Shown: positions 11,115 through 20,058, counted from the stretch's first letter. The stretch is DNA of 64,000 bases from Wolbachia endosymbiont (group A) of Anomoia purmunda (GCF_947251545.1 NZ_OX366362.1:434001-498000), one strand, 5' to 3'. Translations and numbers: made by a program. Notes: generated by a model not told the origin, from the letters alone.

Positions 11115-11210
11115 AGTTACTCTTTAATACAACTATTCTTTCTAACTAACATAATTATTGCCATATTTCAATATGCATTATTCATTTTGCGCTAGTAATT
11201 CGTTCTTTTG

Positions 11211-11867
11211 TTAAAGTGTTACAAAGCTTTTAAGAAGAGAAAGTGCTCCAGTTATAAGTTGTGGTCCTTTGACTATTACAACAAGAGTAAGCAACAACGC
11301 ACACAATGACACTAAAACTCCCAATATGGATAGAAACCCGTCTTTACTCATAATGCTAAGTGAAATAAGAGTTGTGCCAATTGCAGGAAGGAAGTGAGTA
11401 AAAGGTAATGGAAGAGCTATTATTATTGCACAAAGCAACATCATAAAAGCCAGAATCTTCTCACCAGGCCCATAGAAAATGAAAGACAGTCTTGGCTTCA
11501 TGAATTTTTCTATTTTTTCTAATACAGGGGAAGTTTTTTCTACCACAAGAGCTAGTGTTGAACGCTGAAAAGACCTTCTTTCTAGCCAACTGGGCATCCA
11601 AGGAGAATCAAATCCAAATAGAAGCTGCAGTGAGAATAAGATTAAAGGTATAGAAAGAATAGTTGTATAACCAGGTGGAACCGGTATAGGCACCGATAGC
11701 GGCAAGGAGAAGATGATTATTAAAATACCAAAACCGCGCTCATGCAAAGCTGTTTTAATGTCAAACAAAGTTACTTTATCGCTATCATTGTTATTGGTAT
11801 CTGCAACCTCTTTTAGAATATCAGAAGCTAGTTTTTTATCTTTAGTTAGTTTCTCACTTTTTTGCAC
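11211..11867 (-). CDS. exoD: ExoD-family membrane protein, copy 1
   Basis: 218 residues, same length as copy 2 and by eye about 90% identical. Differences concentrate in the last third (for example ALPLPFTHFLPAIGTT here against [16 protein letters not shown]). Both copies keep an open frame without gaps. The two lie head to tail 96 bases apart, which points to a tandem duplication; the shared N-terminal half is the most alike, which fits later gene conversion. The start ATG lies just before a run of lysines in both. Confidence 0.8.
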   Translation of the reverse strand: MQKSEKLTKDKKLASDILKEVADTNNNDSDKVTLFDIKTALHERGFGILIIIFSLPLSVPIPVPPGYTTILSIPLILFSLQLLFGFDSPWMPSWLERRSFQRSTLALVVEKTSPVLEKIEKFMKPRLSFIFYGPGEKILAFMMLLCAIIIALPLPFTHFLPAIGTTLISLSIMSKDGFLSILGVLVSLCALLLTLVVIVKGPQLITGALSLLKSFVTL

Positions 11868-11995
11868 AATTATCCTTTAATAAAATATTCCTCCTAAGCT
11901 AACATAGTTGTTGCTGTATTTCAATATTTGTTATTTATTTCATACCAACACTTCATCTTTTTTATTCTTTAACCTGACTAAGTTTTTAAACAGAT

Positions 11996-12017
11996 GACAT
12001 GCACCTTAGTGCATGTC
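11996..12017 (-). terminator. hairpin downstream of tatA
   Basis: A perfect 9-bp stem GACATGCAC / GTGCATGTC with a 4-base loop lies 17 bases after the tatA stop. There is no clear T run on the tatA strand, so termination by this hairpin is only likely. Confidence 0.45.
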
Positions 12018-12033
12018 ACGAAGTATGAGGACG

Positions 12034-12201
12034 CTAACGATCTGGTTCGTTAGACGATAATTTTTCTGAGTCCTTAAGCTCCTGTTTAAGGTTTTTGATG
12101 CCTTTTCCTAGATCACCCATAACTTGCGGTAATCTGCCTGCACCAAACAGAACTAAAATTATTATTAAGACTAGAAACAATTGCCATGGTCCTAAACTCA
12201 T
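12034..12201 (-). CDS. tatA: Sec-independent translocase subunit TatA
   Basis: A 55-residue protein, [20 protein letters not shown] then [20 protein letters not shown], ending EPDR. It has the TatA/E layout: a short N-terminal membrane helix, an FGAGRLP hinge, an amphipathic helix and a charged tail. TatA oligomers form the pore for folded proteins carrying twin-arginine signals. The ATG at 12201 is preceded by GGAGGTGAAA. It is shorter than most TatA proteins (60-90 residues) because the tail is reduced. No tatB or tatC is adjacent. Confidence 0.88.
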   Translation of the reverse strand: MSLGPWQLFLVLIIILVLFGAGRLPQVMGDLGKGIKNLKQELKDSEKLSSNEPDR

Positions 12202-12329
12202 TTTCACCTCCATTTAAAATATTGACCTTTAAATATTAAAACTTGACTGAAGTCAAGTAACACATAGATTATATCACCTTTATTTAATTATAAATCAAGG
12301 TTTTTTAATTATTTTATAACAATTCCAAA

Positions 12330-13103
12330 CTAGATTATTTTCTTGCAGCGAATAAGTGGAAACTTTTCGCTTAACTGTAGAGTAGAAGAGAGCTCACTAA
12401 AAAACTTTGCTAGCGTATCGTCTTTAGGCTTATGGTATATATCGCTAGGAACTCCTGATTGAATAATTTTACCATTTTTCATTACGTAGATAAAATCTGC
12501 AACTTTCAATGCTTCTTGCGGGTCATGAGTTACCATTAGCACAGGGATATTTTTACTTCTAAAAAGGGACAATATATGTTGTCTTATTCGGCACTTGAGC
12601 AGTATATCTAAATTAGAAAATGGTTCATCTAACAACACAACATCAGGGTTTTGTGCCATCACTCTTGCTATTGCAACTAATTGTTGCTGTCCTCCAGATA
12701 AGGCGTTAGGGTACATATTTTCATATTTTTCTATATTGAGTAACTTCAAGATTTCCAATGCAATTAGGTGCTTTTCTCTCTTGGAAGAGCTGCGGATAGC
12801 AAAGGTTATATTTTCTACTACTGTTTTATGAGGAAATAATGCAGAATGTTGAAAAATCAATCCGATATTTCTATGTTCTATAGCGACTGATGCCTTATTG
12901 CTTGCAACTAACCTATCATTTATAAAAATAGTTCCAGATTTTGGATTTTCTATCCCCGCAATTAATTTCAAAATTGTTGACTTGCCACAGCCAGAATGCC
13001 CCAATAAACATGCAACATTTCCTTTCTTTACTTTAATGTTTATATTGCTTAAAGCAAAGTCGTTTTGATTGTTATAGAAATAACCAATGTTGTTAACTAG
13101 CAT
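12330..13103 (-). CDS. ABC transporter ATP-binding protein, ferric-iron type (FbpC-like)
   Basis: A 257-residue nucleotide-binding subunit. Visible motifs in order: Walker A GHSGCGKST, Q-loop LIFQHSALFPH, signature LSGGQQQ, Walker B VVLLDEP and switch His MVTHD. The closest group by memory is the iron/spermidine (FbpC/PotA) set, but the extra C-terminal regulatory domain of those (about 100 residues) is absent. No permease or binding protein is nearby, so the substrate is inferred only from overall resemblance. Confidence 0.8.
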   Translation of the reverse strand: MLVNNIGYFYNNQNDFALSNINIKVKKGNVACLLGHSGCGKSTILKLIAGIENPKSGTIFINDRLVASNKASVAIEHRNIGLIFQHSALFPHKTVVENITFAIRSSSKREKHLIALEILKLLNIEKYENMYPNALSGGQQQLVAIARVMAQNPDVVLLDEPFSNLDILLKCRIRQHILSLFRSKNIPVLMVTHDPQEALKVADFIYVMKNGKIIQSGVPSDIYHKPKDDTLAKFFSELSSTLQLSEKFPLIRCKKII

Positions 13104-13251
13104 TAATCTTACTTAAACCATGTTATTAAATATAATAGCATTATACTCAAGAAGTACAGAAATGTTTTTTGTCTTCATAAATTGGTTATGCAAGAAATCT
13201 AGAAAAGAGAAGGATTTTTTGCTATAACTTTACATAAATGGTAGGAAACAC

Positions 13252-13328
13252 GGGACTATAGCTCAGCAGGATAGAGCGTTGGACTCCTAATCCGAAGGTC
13301 GTGCGTTCGAATCGCACTAGTCCCACCA
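13252..13328 (+). tRNA. tRNA-Arg (anticodon CCT)
   Basis: Seven-base acceptor arms GGGACTA/TAGTCCC, D arm with AGCTCAGCAGGATAGAGC, anticodon loop CTCCTAA, T loop TTCGAAT. The 3' CCA is encoded, unlike the other three tRNAs in this window. Confidence 0.96.
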
Positions 13329-13415
13329 CATTGCTTCACAAATACACACACCTTTTTTTGCGGTTTTAAGATATAAATTCCCTTTAAGTTAATGTGTAAA
13401 GTCTCTTAGGTATAC

Positions 13416-14723
13416 CATACGCGTCAAGTTAAGGAAAAGTGTAAGTAAAATTGATAGAGTGAAGGAAAAGAATAAGGTATAAGTTCTTCTTGGATATGTG
13501 AATGAGAGAACTTACAATGGACAGAATAGCTTGCTTATCAAAAGACCTCAATGAATTCTTTAATGAAAAAGCAGACGAAATATCAATTGCAGTAGGTTTT
13601 ATAAAAAGAAAGAGAAAACTTAATGGCTCATCATTCATAAAAGCTATGGTTTTTGGTAACATAGGAGTTGGTGATTGCAGCATAGAAACAATGTGCCAAT
13701 TGCTAAATGAAGACTCGATAGAAATTACAAAACAGGGTTTGGATTATATTAGCCTGCCCAGTAGCATGGAAGATATGTACAAAGGATATGGGAGTAGCTA
13801 TAGAGATTGTGAGAGTAATACCAAATCAGGAATAAAGCTGCAGTTAGTCTTTGATTACCTGAACCAAGCGCTAGATAAGTTAAATTTAATAGAAGGAATA
13901 AGGTCGGATCAAGGTTATAGGGATTATCTGAACGGTTTATCAGCCAATGATTTGCTAATATTTGATTTGTGCTACTTTGTGCCTAGTTCTTTTAAACAGA
14001 TTGATGAAGCAGGTGCATATTTTGTTAGTCGTTATAAGTCTGATACCAATATATATGATATAGAAACAAATCAAAAAATAGAGTTGTTGGAATGTTTAGA
14101 AGGTCAATCCCTTCTAGAGATGGAAGTGCTATTAGGAAAAGAAGTAAAAATTAAAGTGAGAATTATATGTCAAAAATTAACTGAAGAACAGTCTATAATT
14201 AGAAGAAGGGCTAATAAGTTAGCAAAATCACATGGATATACATCTTCTCAAAAGAATCAAAAATTGCTGGATTGGTCGATATTCATAACTAACGTTCCAG
14301 AGAGTAAAATCAGCGCTGAACAAGTATTAACAGTTTACAGGGTAAGATGGCAGATTGAATTATTATTTAAATTGTATAAGAGTCACATCAGGCTTGACGA
14401 ACTTAAAGGAAAACCATACAGAGTATTATGTGAACTATACGCTAAATTGTGCGCAATTCTTATATTTCATGGAATAGTTGGTTGTATAAAACTGAAAGAG
14501 AATACAGAGCTGAGTTTAACAAAGGCATTCATTGAATTAAAAAGAAGGATTAGGGAGTTGTTTTTAGCGTTAAGCAGTAAAATTAATAATTTGAGAATTT
14601 TCCTGAAAAAACTTACCACAGACTGGTCACAATTTTCTGTGAAAGACAGATATAGAAAAACTAGAGTATCCACCTTAAGTTCATTGAATTTTCTTACCCT
14701 TGCTTCTTAACTTGACACGTATG
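13416..14723 (+). mobile_element. IS4-family insertion sequence, copy 1 (1,308 bp)
   Basis: Terminal inverted repeats CATACGCGTCAAGTTAAG at the left and CTTAACTTGACACGTATG at the right, with one mismatch. The same element lies at 40463-41770 (minus) and 43639-44948 (plus). Flanks here (GGTATAC and GTCATTC) show no target duplication, which suggests recombination or flank loss after insertion. Confidence 0.93.
13502..14710 (+). CDS. IS4-family transposase (copy 1)
   Basis: 402 residues, intact. The IS4 signature Y-(2)-R-(3)-E-(6)-K is present as YRVRWQIELLFKLYK, with an upstream Asp in LLIFDLCYF. It cuts and pastes the element between its inverted repeats. The protein is identical to copy 2, and differs from copy 3 only by one Arg that copy 3 gained, so the copies are recent. 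Start ATG at 13502 follows a short leader from the left repeat. Confidence 0.93.
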   Translation: MRELTMDRIACLSKDLNEFFNEKADEISIAVGFIKRKRKLNGSSFIKAMVFGNIGVGDCSIETMCQLLNEDSIEITKQGLDYISLPSSMEDMYKGYGSSYRDCESNTKSGIKLQLVFDYLNQALDKLNLIEGIRSDQGYRDYLNGLSANDLLIFDLCYFVPSSFKQIDEAGAYFVSRYKSDTNIYDIETNQKIELLECLEGQSLLEMEVLLGKEVKIKVRIICQKLTEEQSIIRRRANKLAKSHGYTSSQKNQKLLDWSIFITNVPESKISAEQVLTVYRVRWQIELLFKLYKSHIRLDELKGKPYRVLCELYAKLCAILIFHGIVGCIKLKENTELSLTKAFIELKRRIRELFLALSSKINNLRIFLKKLTTDWSQFSVKDRYRKTRVSTLSSLNFLTLAS

Positions 14724-15079
14724 GTCATTCAAGTAGCCCCTCCCTGCCATCTAAGTAGCCTTCTTCTCCTATCATCCCAGCACCTTCTTCCTGTTATCTG
14801 AGTAGCTGACACTGTACGAACATTGTCTATCAGGAGGATGTCATCCAAGTAGCCCTGACTACTTGGATCCAGAAGACTTAATTTCAACCAAGTGGCTGCA
14901 TAATAAAGGCTGGATTCCAGACTGGAATGACAGCAGTCCTACGTCATACCGCGATTCATTCGCGGTATCTCTAGATCCCGCTAACAAGTAGCGGGATGAC
15001 GATTGTCAGGGTGTAATCCCAGTGCCCAGACACTGGGATTACACCACTTGCCACGCAAATTGCAATGTTCGTACAGTTA
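14724..15079. repeat. cluster of Wolbachia palindromic elements
   Basis: Several palindromes, including CCCGCTA...TAGCGGG, ATACCGCG...CGCGGTAT and the CCCAGTG...CACTGGG type. Part of the block (about 14868-14995) is the reverse complement of the compound repeat at 5122-5290. No open frame is supported. Confidence 0.85.
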
Positions 15080-15820
15080 GTGCGACCCGAAAGTCGTGAT
15101 TTTGTGATGGTTAAATTCCATCTTCCCTAGACATCAGGGATAATGTATGTCTCACATTTTAGAGAGTGGCAACCTCTAGGATGCAAGCATGAGATAAAAG
15201 CAGGTAACACTAAACCTTATAGTGAATCCCTGCAAACAGAGTTAGATATGGTTACGAGAGGAACCAATGCCTGAATTGTCGTAACGAACGATATGCGAAA
15301 TAAGGTTGGTTAACGCATAGACCAAAAGGTACGGAGAAAATGGATAATTAGAACTTGACTGGTCTGATTAAGATGTTTCCCATCTCCCGGCAAAAAGTTG
15401 GAACCTAAGTCTAACATGAAACAATTTTATGGAACGGAGTAACATTATAGATGCTCTTATTCTTTAAGCAGGGAGCCACCCGTATGCACCTATAATGAGG
15501 GATTGTCTAAGAAGCCAAGGCCTAAAGTAATGTTTAGGATATGCTGACGTGGACACTGTAATTTGGAAGGTAAAGTTGTGAGTAGTGGTTAATATGTTAT
15601 GAGCCAACATTAAGTGTTAGGTATGAATGAATACGACTTCTCTAGTAGTATAGAGAATGCTGTATTTAAGCTATAAAAACAAATTTACCAAGCTTTGAAA
15701 TGTTAATTACATGGAGAAGTATGTATGACAAACACCAAGTTAGAGAGAAGCCGGATGTGGTGAAAGTCACAAGTCCGTTTTTGAAGTCGAGTGGGGAGAG
15801 GTGACTTTCCTCACTTAGAT
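15080..15820 (+). mobile_element. ORF-less group II intron relic
   Basis: The 5' end GTGCGACCCGAAAGTCGTG is a bacterial group II intron 5' end. Near the 3' end a domain V core is recognisable at about 15747-15782: AAGCCGGATGTGGTGAAAG, then TCACAAGTCCG. A domain VI-like hairpin follows (GTGGGGA...TTTCCTCAC). About 740 bases separate the ends and no reverse transcriptase frame is present. The lower stem of domain V is damaged (TTTTT where GGTTC would pair), so splicing is doubtful. The 3' end is approximate. Confidence 0.8.
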
Positions 15821-15920
15821 AACTGTGTCACGCTACTTGGATGACACCGTTGAAAGAAATGAACCGCCTTTTCAAAATTGTTTTGAATAGAGGAATAACA
15901 TTCACAAGTAAAATTTCATA

Positions 15921-15949
15921 TTACCATTTTTTAATTTATGTATTATAAT
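15921..15949 (+). promoter_or_regulatory. promoter of lepB
   Basis: TTACCA at 15921-15926 and TATAAT at 15944-15949 with a 17-base spacer. The TTG start of lepB is 26 bases downstream of the -10 box. Confidence 0.5.
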
Positions 15950-15975
15950 AAGCTTAATTTATAAGAAAAACAAAG

Positions 15976-16731
15976 TTGGAAAAGTTGGAAGAACTAAGCA
16001 AAAACTGGGTGATAAGAACGGGAAGATTTTTATCTTCATTGTTTTTTTTACTGTTGATTGCGCTATCAATACGTAGTTTTTTATTCGAGCCATTTTATAT
16101 ACCTTCTGGTTCAATGAAAAGCACCCTACTTGAAGGGGATTACATTTTTACTAGTAAATATTCATACGGCTACAGTAAACACTCCTTTCCATTTTCTCCA
16201 AACATTTTTAGCGGCAGGATTTTTTACACCCCTCCAAAGCGTGGCGACATAGTAGTTTTCAAACCCACAAGAAACGACAGTATCAGGTTTGTTAAGCGAG
16301 TAATAGGAACACCGGGCGACAAAGTGCAAATGATAGAGGGAGAATTATACCTAAATGATCAGAAAGTAGAGCGAAGGCAAATTGAAAGTTTTTTTGATTA
16401 TGAGTCAAATCGTAACATACCAAGATATATAGAAACGCTTTTAAGTGGCAAGGAACATGAGATTTTGGTAGATAACATTTCTAATAAGCTATCATATAAC
16501 ACTCCGGTTTATTATGTACCTAACGATCAATTTTTTGTTATGGGAGACAATAGAAATAATTCTTTGGATAGCAGGTTTCCTGAAGTTGGTTTTGTACCAA
16601 TGGAAAATATCATTGGGCGTGTAAGCATAGTTGGTTTATCATTTAAATTAGGAAAGGTCGATTGGTTACCATTTAATTTCAGGTTACCTGTTGCTTTGAG
16701 GTTAAATAGGGTATTGCACAAGGTTGTGTAA
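15976..16731 (+). CDS. lepB: signal peptidase I
   Basis: This enzyme cuts signal peptides from Sec-exported proteins at the inner membrane. The 251-residue product has one N-terminal membrane helix (about 17-38, LSSLFFLLLIALSIRSFLF), the catalytic Ser in PSGSMKSTLLEGD, the general-base Lys in RFVKRVIGTPGD, and box E MGDNRNNSLDSR. The start is TTG at 15976; no ATG fits before the membrane helix. It converges with hscA, whose stop is seven bases away. Confidence 0.93.
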   Translation: MEKLEELSKNWVIRTGRFLSSLFFLLLIALSIRSFLFEPFYIPSGSMKSTLLEGDYIFTSKYSYGYSKHSFPFSPNIFSGRIFYTPPKRGDIVVFKPTRNDSIRFVKRVIGTPGDKVQMIEGELYLNDQKVERRQIESFFDYESNRNIPRYIETLLSGKEHEILVDNISNKLSYNTPVYYVPNDQFFVMGDNRNNSLDSRFPEVGFVPMENIIGRVSIVGLSFKLGKVDWLPFNFRLPVALRLNRVLHKVV

Positions 16732-16738
16732 GCTTTTT

Positions 16739-18685
16739 CTACCTATTTGTTAATTCACACAACTCTAAAGAGGAATTTTCTAACTCGGCAATAGCGTTGT
16801 TAATTTCATTTAAGTCATTGCCTTGTAAAGCGTTTTTTGCATTTTGTAATAGGTTTTTCAACTTTTGATCAGTGGAAAAGTTATTATTGTTTTCAACCAA
16901 GTGTATGAGTTTATTTCCATTAATTTTAGCACCTGCAAGGGAACGAGCCTTCATATCTTCATCAAAGCTGTTTATTGACTGGTTAACCATATTTTGAACA
17001 TCAGCTTCACTCAAGCCAAAACTTGAATTTACTTCAACTGTCTGCTCGATTCCAGTAGTTTTTTCTCTTGCAGTAACAGTCAAGATTCCGTCAACGTTAA
17101 CTGTGAATTCTATTTCAATTCTTGCAGAACCTGCAGGCAGTGGCGGTATACCTTTTAGTTCAAACTGCGCTAGAGATTTGTTATCCTCTATCATTTCACG
17201 TTCTCCCTGACAAACGTGAATTTTCATTGCTGTTTGCCTATCAACATAAGTTGTAAACTCTTTTATCTCTGAAACTGGTAGTGGCGTATTTCTTGGTATG
17301 ATTTTTTCAACTATGCCTCCCATAGTTTCTATGCCAAGTGATAAAGGTAGAACATCCAGGAGAATATTCCTATCTTTTGAGCTCGAAGTTAAATCATGAG
17401 CCTGCAGAGCTGCCCCAATGGCAACTGCTTTATCTGGATCTACGTCATTCAGTACTTTATTTCCAAAGAGTTTGACTAGTGAATTTTGAACCAATGGTGT
17501 TCTAGTTGCACCACCAACTAAAATTACTCCTCTTATATCGTCAATTTTAAGATCTACGTCGCTTATAGTACGAGTAACTATATTGATAGTCCTATTAACT
17601 AAAGGACTTATTGCCTGTTCAAATTCTTCTCTGGTAATTTCACATTTAAATAATTCGCCACTAACAACTCGGTTAGATGTCATTTCAGCGCGTGACGCTG
17701 AAATCCACATATTTTTTTCTTCCTGGATCCCAGTGTCACGCACTGGGATGACAGGGTAAGGTCTAATGTTGAATTCAAAAATGCCTGAGGTGTTTTCGCT
17801 CAGATATTCTTTTACAATACGTGATTCAATAAGTGTTGTCATTCCAGTGCTTGACACTGGAATCCACATGTCTTTTTCTTCCTGGATCCCAGTGTCAGCT
17901 ACTTGGATGACATCAAGGTAGGCTGATTCTTTACTTAAATATTGGTAGCCTATTTTTTCTCTATACTTATTAAGCACAATTGAACTCAGAAGATGATCAA
18001 AATCATCACCGCCGAGTTTGGTATCACCACCAACCGCAAGAACTTGAAACACTCCTTGATGCAATTTCAATATCGAAATATCAAATGTTCCTCCACCAAG
18101 GTCATAAACTGCATATATTCCACTGTTATTGTTCTTTTCAATGGAGTAAGAAAGCGCTGCAGCGGTTGGCTCGTTAACGAGGCGAAGAACTTCTATGCCA
18201 GCTAATCTTGCTGCATATTTGGTTGCGTTACGTGCTGAATCGTCAAAGTAAGCTGGCACAGTAATCACTGCTTTTTTTACTTCCAGCCCCTTAGACTTTT
18301 TTACCCTCTCACGTAAAGCTTTTAATATCTCAGCAGAAATCTCAACAGGAGTAAGATACTTTTCCTCTGCGCATTTTATTCTAATAACTTTTTCGCTTTC
18401 ATGATCTATTTCAAAATTGACGCCTTCTTTATTTAATTCTTCAACACTTTTACCCATTAAACGCTTTATTGAGTAGATTGCATTTTGACCGACATCGTAG
18501 CCAGTTTTCAATGTATTATTTTCATATGAAAGAGCAGAAGGCAGCAGTTCTCTTCCTTGTTCATCTTTAAATATCTCCACATTGCCAGCTTTATTTACCA
18601 TGGCAATCAAAGAATTGGTAGTACCAAGATCTATACCAAAAACTACTTCATTTGAATTTGGTTCAGAAATTTGAATTGGTTGCAT
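16739..18685 (-). CDS. hscA: Fe-S cluster assembly chaperone HscA
   Basis: HscA is an Hsp70 that, with HscB, helps release Fe-S clusters from IscU. The product is 648 residues, about 30 longer than usual. Phosphate-binding motifs are intact (FGIDLGTTNSLIAM, AVYDLGGGTFDIS, ILVGGATRTPLV), as is the substrate domain (LPLSLGIETMGG). The extra length comes from two palindromic elements translated in frame inside the nucleotide-binding domain, where a helix of subdomain IIB normally lies (read as DTGIQEEKDMWIPVSSTGMT and a similar copy). This may affect ATPase function. Its start overlaps the end of hscB by 23 bases; order iscU-iscA-hscB-hscA. Confidence 0.92.
   Translation of the reverse strand: MQPIQISEPNSNEVVFGIDLGTTNSLIAMVNKAGNVEIFKDEQGRELLPSALSYENNTLKTGYDVGQNAIYSIKRLMGKSVEELNKEGVNFEIDHESEKVIRIKCAEEKYLTPVEISAEILKALRERVKKSKGLEVKKAVITVPAYFDDSARNATKYAARLAGIEVLRLVNEPTAAALSYSIEKNNNSGIYAVYDLGGGTFDISILKLHQGVFQVLAVGGDTKLGGDDFDHLLSSIVLNKYREKIGYQYLSKESAYLDVIQVADTGIQEEKDMWIPVSSTGMTTLIESRIVKEYLSENTSGIFEFNIRPYPVIPVRDTGIQEEKNMWISASRAEMTSNRVVSGELFKCEITREEFEQAISPLVNRTINIVTRTISDVDLKIDDIRGVILVGGATRTPLVQNSLVKLFGNKVLNDVDPDKAVAIGAALQAHDLTSSSKDRNILLDVLPLSLGIETMGGIVEKIIPRNTPLPVSEIKEFTTYVDRQTAMKIHVCQGEREMIEDNKSLAQFELKGIPPLPAGSARIEIEFTVNVDGILTVTAREKTTGIEQTVEVNSSFGLSEADVQNMVNQSINSFDEDMKARSLAGAKINGNKLIHLVENNNNFSTDQKLKNLLQNAKNALQGNDLNEINNAIAELENSSLELCELTNR
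17680..17755 (-). repeat. palindromic element in hscA, unit 1
   Basis: Two palindromes joined by a T-rich linker and read in frame on the minus strand as VIPVRDTGIQEEKNMWISASRAEMT. The inner palindrome TCAGCGCGTGACGCTGA is diverged from the consensus. Confidence 0.85.
17838..17912 (-). repeat. palindromic element in hscA, unit 2
   Basis: The same two-palindrome design, read as VIQVADTGIQEEKDMWIPVS then STGMT. It lies 82 bases from unit 1, so one protein region took two insertions or an internal duplication. Confidence 0.85.
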
Positions 18686-19115
18686 TCTTTTTCACCTCCT
18701 CAAATGACTTATATAAATATTTCAATCTTAAGACTTGTGTAGCAGCTCCATCAAAATTCTTTACAGCAAAAGTGTTAATTAGGTTTTTAACGCAATCTTT
18801 TATTTTTTCATCAATCATCCTGCTTGCAAATTGTAGATCGTCGCATTCCAGCAAATATTCTCTTATTTCCATTGATTCATTTAATATTTCAGAATTCGGA
18901 TGATCCTTTGCCACACCAAAAAGATTCAACAAATGCTCGGCACGTTCTAGTGGTGACTTTAGCACTTGATAAGCTTTGTTGATATTTTCCATGTTTTTGG
19001 ACTGTCTTTCATTTATATCAGTCTTGCTTAGCTCAATATATTTTTTCTCTAGCCCATCAAAGCTGATATTGAAAGTTGGTTCAATTTCAAACAATGCAAA
19101 ATAGTTGCTAGACAT
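18663..19115 (-). CDS. hscB: HscB-like J-domain cochaperone lacking HPD
   Basis: HscB brings IscU to HscA and stimulates the HscA ATPase through an HPD motif in its J domain. From the ATG at 19115 (MSSNYFALFEIEP) the product is 150 residues. The J-domain helices II and III align well with the family (LEKKYIELSK ... MENINKAYQVLKSPLERAEHLL), but the loop reads KTDINERQ, so the HPD triad is missing. The C-terminal three-helix part is present. Upstream codons to 19169 lie inside iscA and are not family-like. It overlaps both neighbours. Confidence 0.85.
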   Translation of the reverse strand: MSSNYFALFEIEPTFNISFDGLEKKYIELSKTDINERQSKNMENINKAYQVLKSPLERAEHLLNLFGVAKDHPNSEILNESMEIREYLLECDDLQFASRMIDEKIKDCVKNLINTFAVKNFDGAATQVLRLKYLYKSFEEVKKNATNSNF

Positions 19116-19512
19116 GAAAACTCTCTCCACAACCACATTTTCCTTTCTCATTAGGATTTTTGAAAACAAAACCCGATGAAAATTTTTCTTCTACATAATC
19201 CATTTCAGAGCCAAGAATAAACATGACGGATTTTGGATCAATCAACACTTTAATTTTTTGGCCATCACTACAGTTTTCTTCAATTATCGACTCTAAAGGA
19301 CGAGTATCATATGCATATTCAATATCATATTTTAAACCAGAACATCCTTTTTGCTTAATTAGCACTCTTATTCCTATTGCTTCTTCTGATTTCTCAAGGT
19401 TAGCATGCTTTTTTTGATCCAATAAATACCTTATCCTTTCTACTGCTTTCGCAGTTATAGTGATAAGTTTTTTATTCTTTTTTACAGTTTCACCTCCGCC
19501 TACTTCTTTCAT
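19108..19512 (-). CDS. iscA: iron-sulfur assembly protein IscA
   Basis: IscA is an A-type Fe-S carrier. 134 residues, with the three conserved cysteines in KQKGCSGLKY and KGKCGCGESF. The N-terminal 14 residues (MKEVGGGETVKKNK) extend beyond the usual start; no better start codon is visible. It lies ten bases after iscU, and its end overlaps the hscB start. Confidence 0.92.
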   Translation of the reverse strand: MKEVGGGETVKKNKKLITITAKAVERIRYLLDQKKHANLEKSEEAIGIRVLIKQKGCSGLKYDIEYAYDTRPLESIIEENCSDGQKIKVLIDPKSVMFILGSEMDYVEEKFSSGFVFKNPNEKGKCGCGESFHV

Positions 19513-19522
19513 GCTTTAGTTC

Positions 19523-19915
19523 TCAATGTCCACCTTTATTTTGTTTACTTTGATAATCATGAATAGCGGCCTTTATAGCATCTTCAGCAAGCACCGAACA
19601 GTGTATCTTCACTGGAGGTAAAGACAACTCTTCCACTATTTGAGTATTCTTTATCTGTGTTACATCTTGAATAGCTTTTCCTTTTATCATCTCTGTTAAC
19701 AAAGAACTTGAAGCAATGGCAGAACCACAACCAAAAGTTTTAAATTTTGCATCTTCAATAACACCTTTGTCATTGACCTTTATCTGCAATTTCATTACAT
19801 CACCGCACGACGGTGCACCAACTAAACCAGTACCAACATTTGGATCATTTTTATCCAGAGAGCCAACATTCCTTGGATTTTCGTAATGATCTAAAATTTT
19901 CTCATTATAACTCAT
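19523..19915 (-). CDS. iscU: Fe-S cluster scaffold IscU
   Basis: IscU is the scaffold on which Fe-S clusters are built from IscS sulfur. 130 residues, with the three ligand cysteines in VGAPSCGDVM, TFGCGSAIASS and KIHCSVLAED. The HscA-recognition motif LPPVK is intact, although HscB and HscA look altered. It is the first gene of an iscU-iscA-hscB-hscA operon read on the minus strand; iscS and iscR are not next to it. Confidence 0.96.
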   Translation of the reverse strand: MSYNEKILDHYENPRNVGSLDKNDPNVGTGLVGAPSCGDVMKLQIKVNDKGVIEDAKFKTFGCGSAIASSSLLTEMIKGKAIQDVTQIKNTQIVEELSLPPVKIHCSVLAEDAIKAAIHDYQSKQNKGGH

Positions 19916-19942
19916 AAAATTACCTATAAACTGCTATTTTAC

Positions 19943-19948
19943 ATTATA
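19943..19948 (-). promoter_or_regulatory. -10 box of the iscU operon
   Basis: TATAAT on the minus strand, 28 bases before the iscU start. The -35 position holds TTTAGT at 17-base spacing, a weak match. Confidence 0.4.
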
Positions 19949-19981
19949 ACACATTTAGGTTGAAAACTAAAGTAAATACAA

Positions 19982-20058
19982 CGTTTTACGTGTATTTTAC
20001 TTTCAGAATGCATGTAAAACGAGTGTTTAACTTTACAAATACACATAATACGTGTATT
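19982..20058. promoter_or_regulatory. inverted repeats between iscU and ftsY
   Basis: Two inverted repeats lie in the divergent intergenic region: CGTTTTAC (19982-19989) with GTAAAACG (20014-20021), and AATACAC (20038-20044) with GTGTATT (20052-20058). ACGTGTATTT recurs in both. They could be an operator or chance in AT-rich DNA. Confidence 0.35.
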
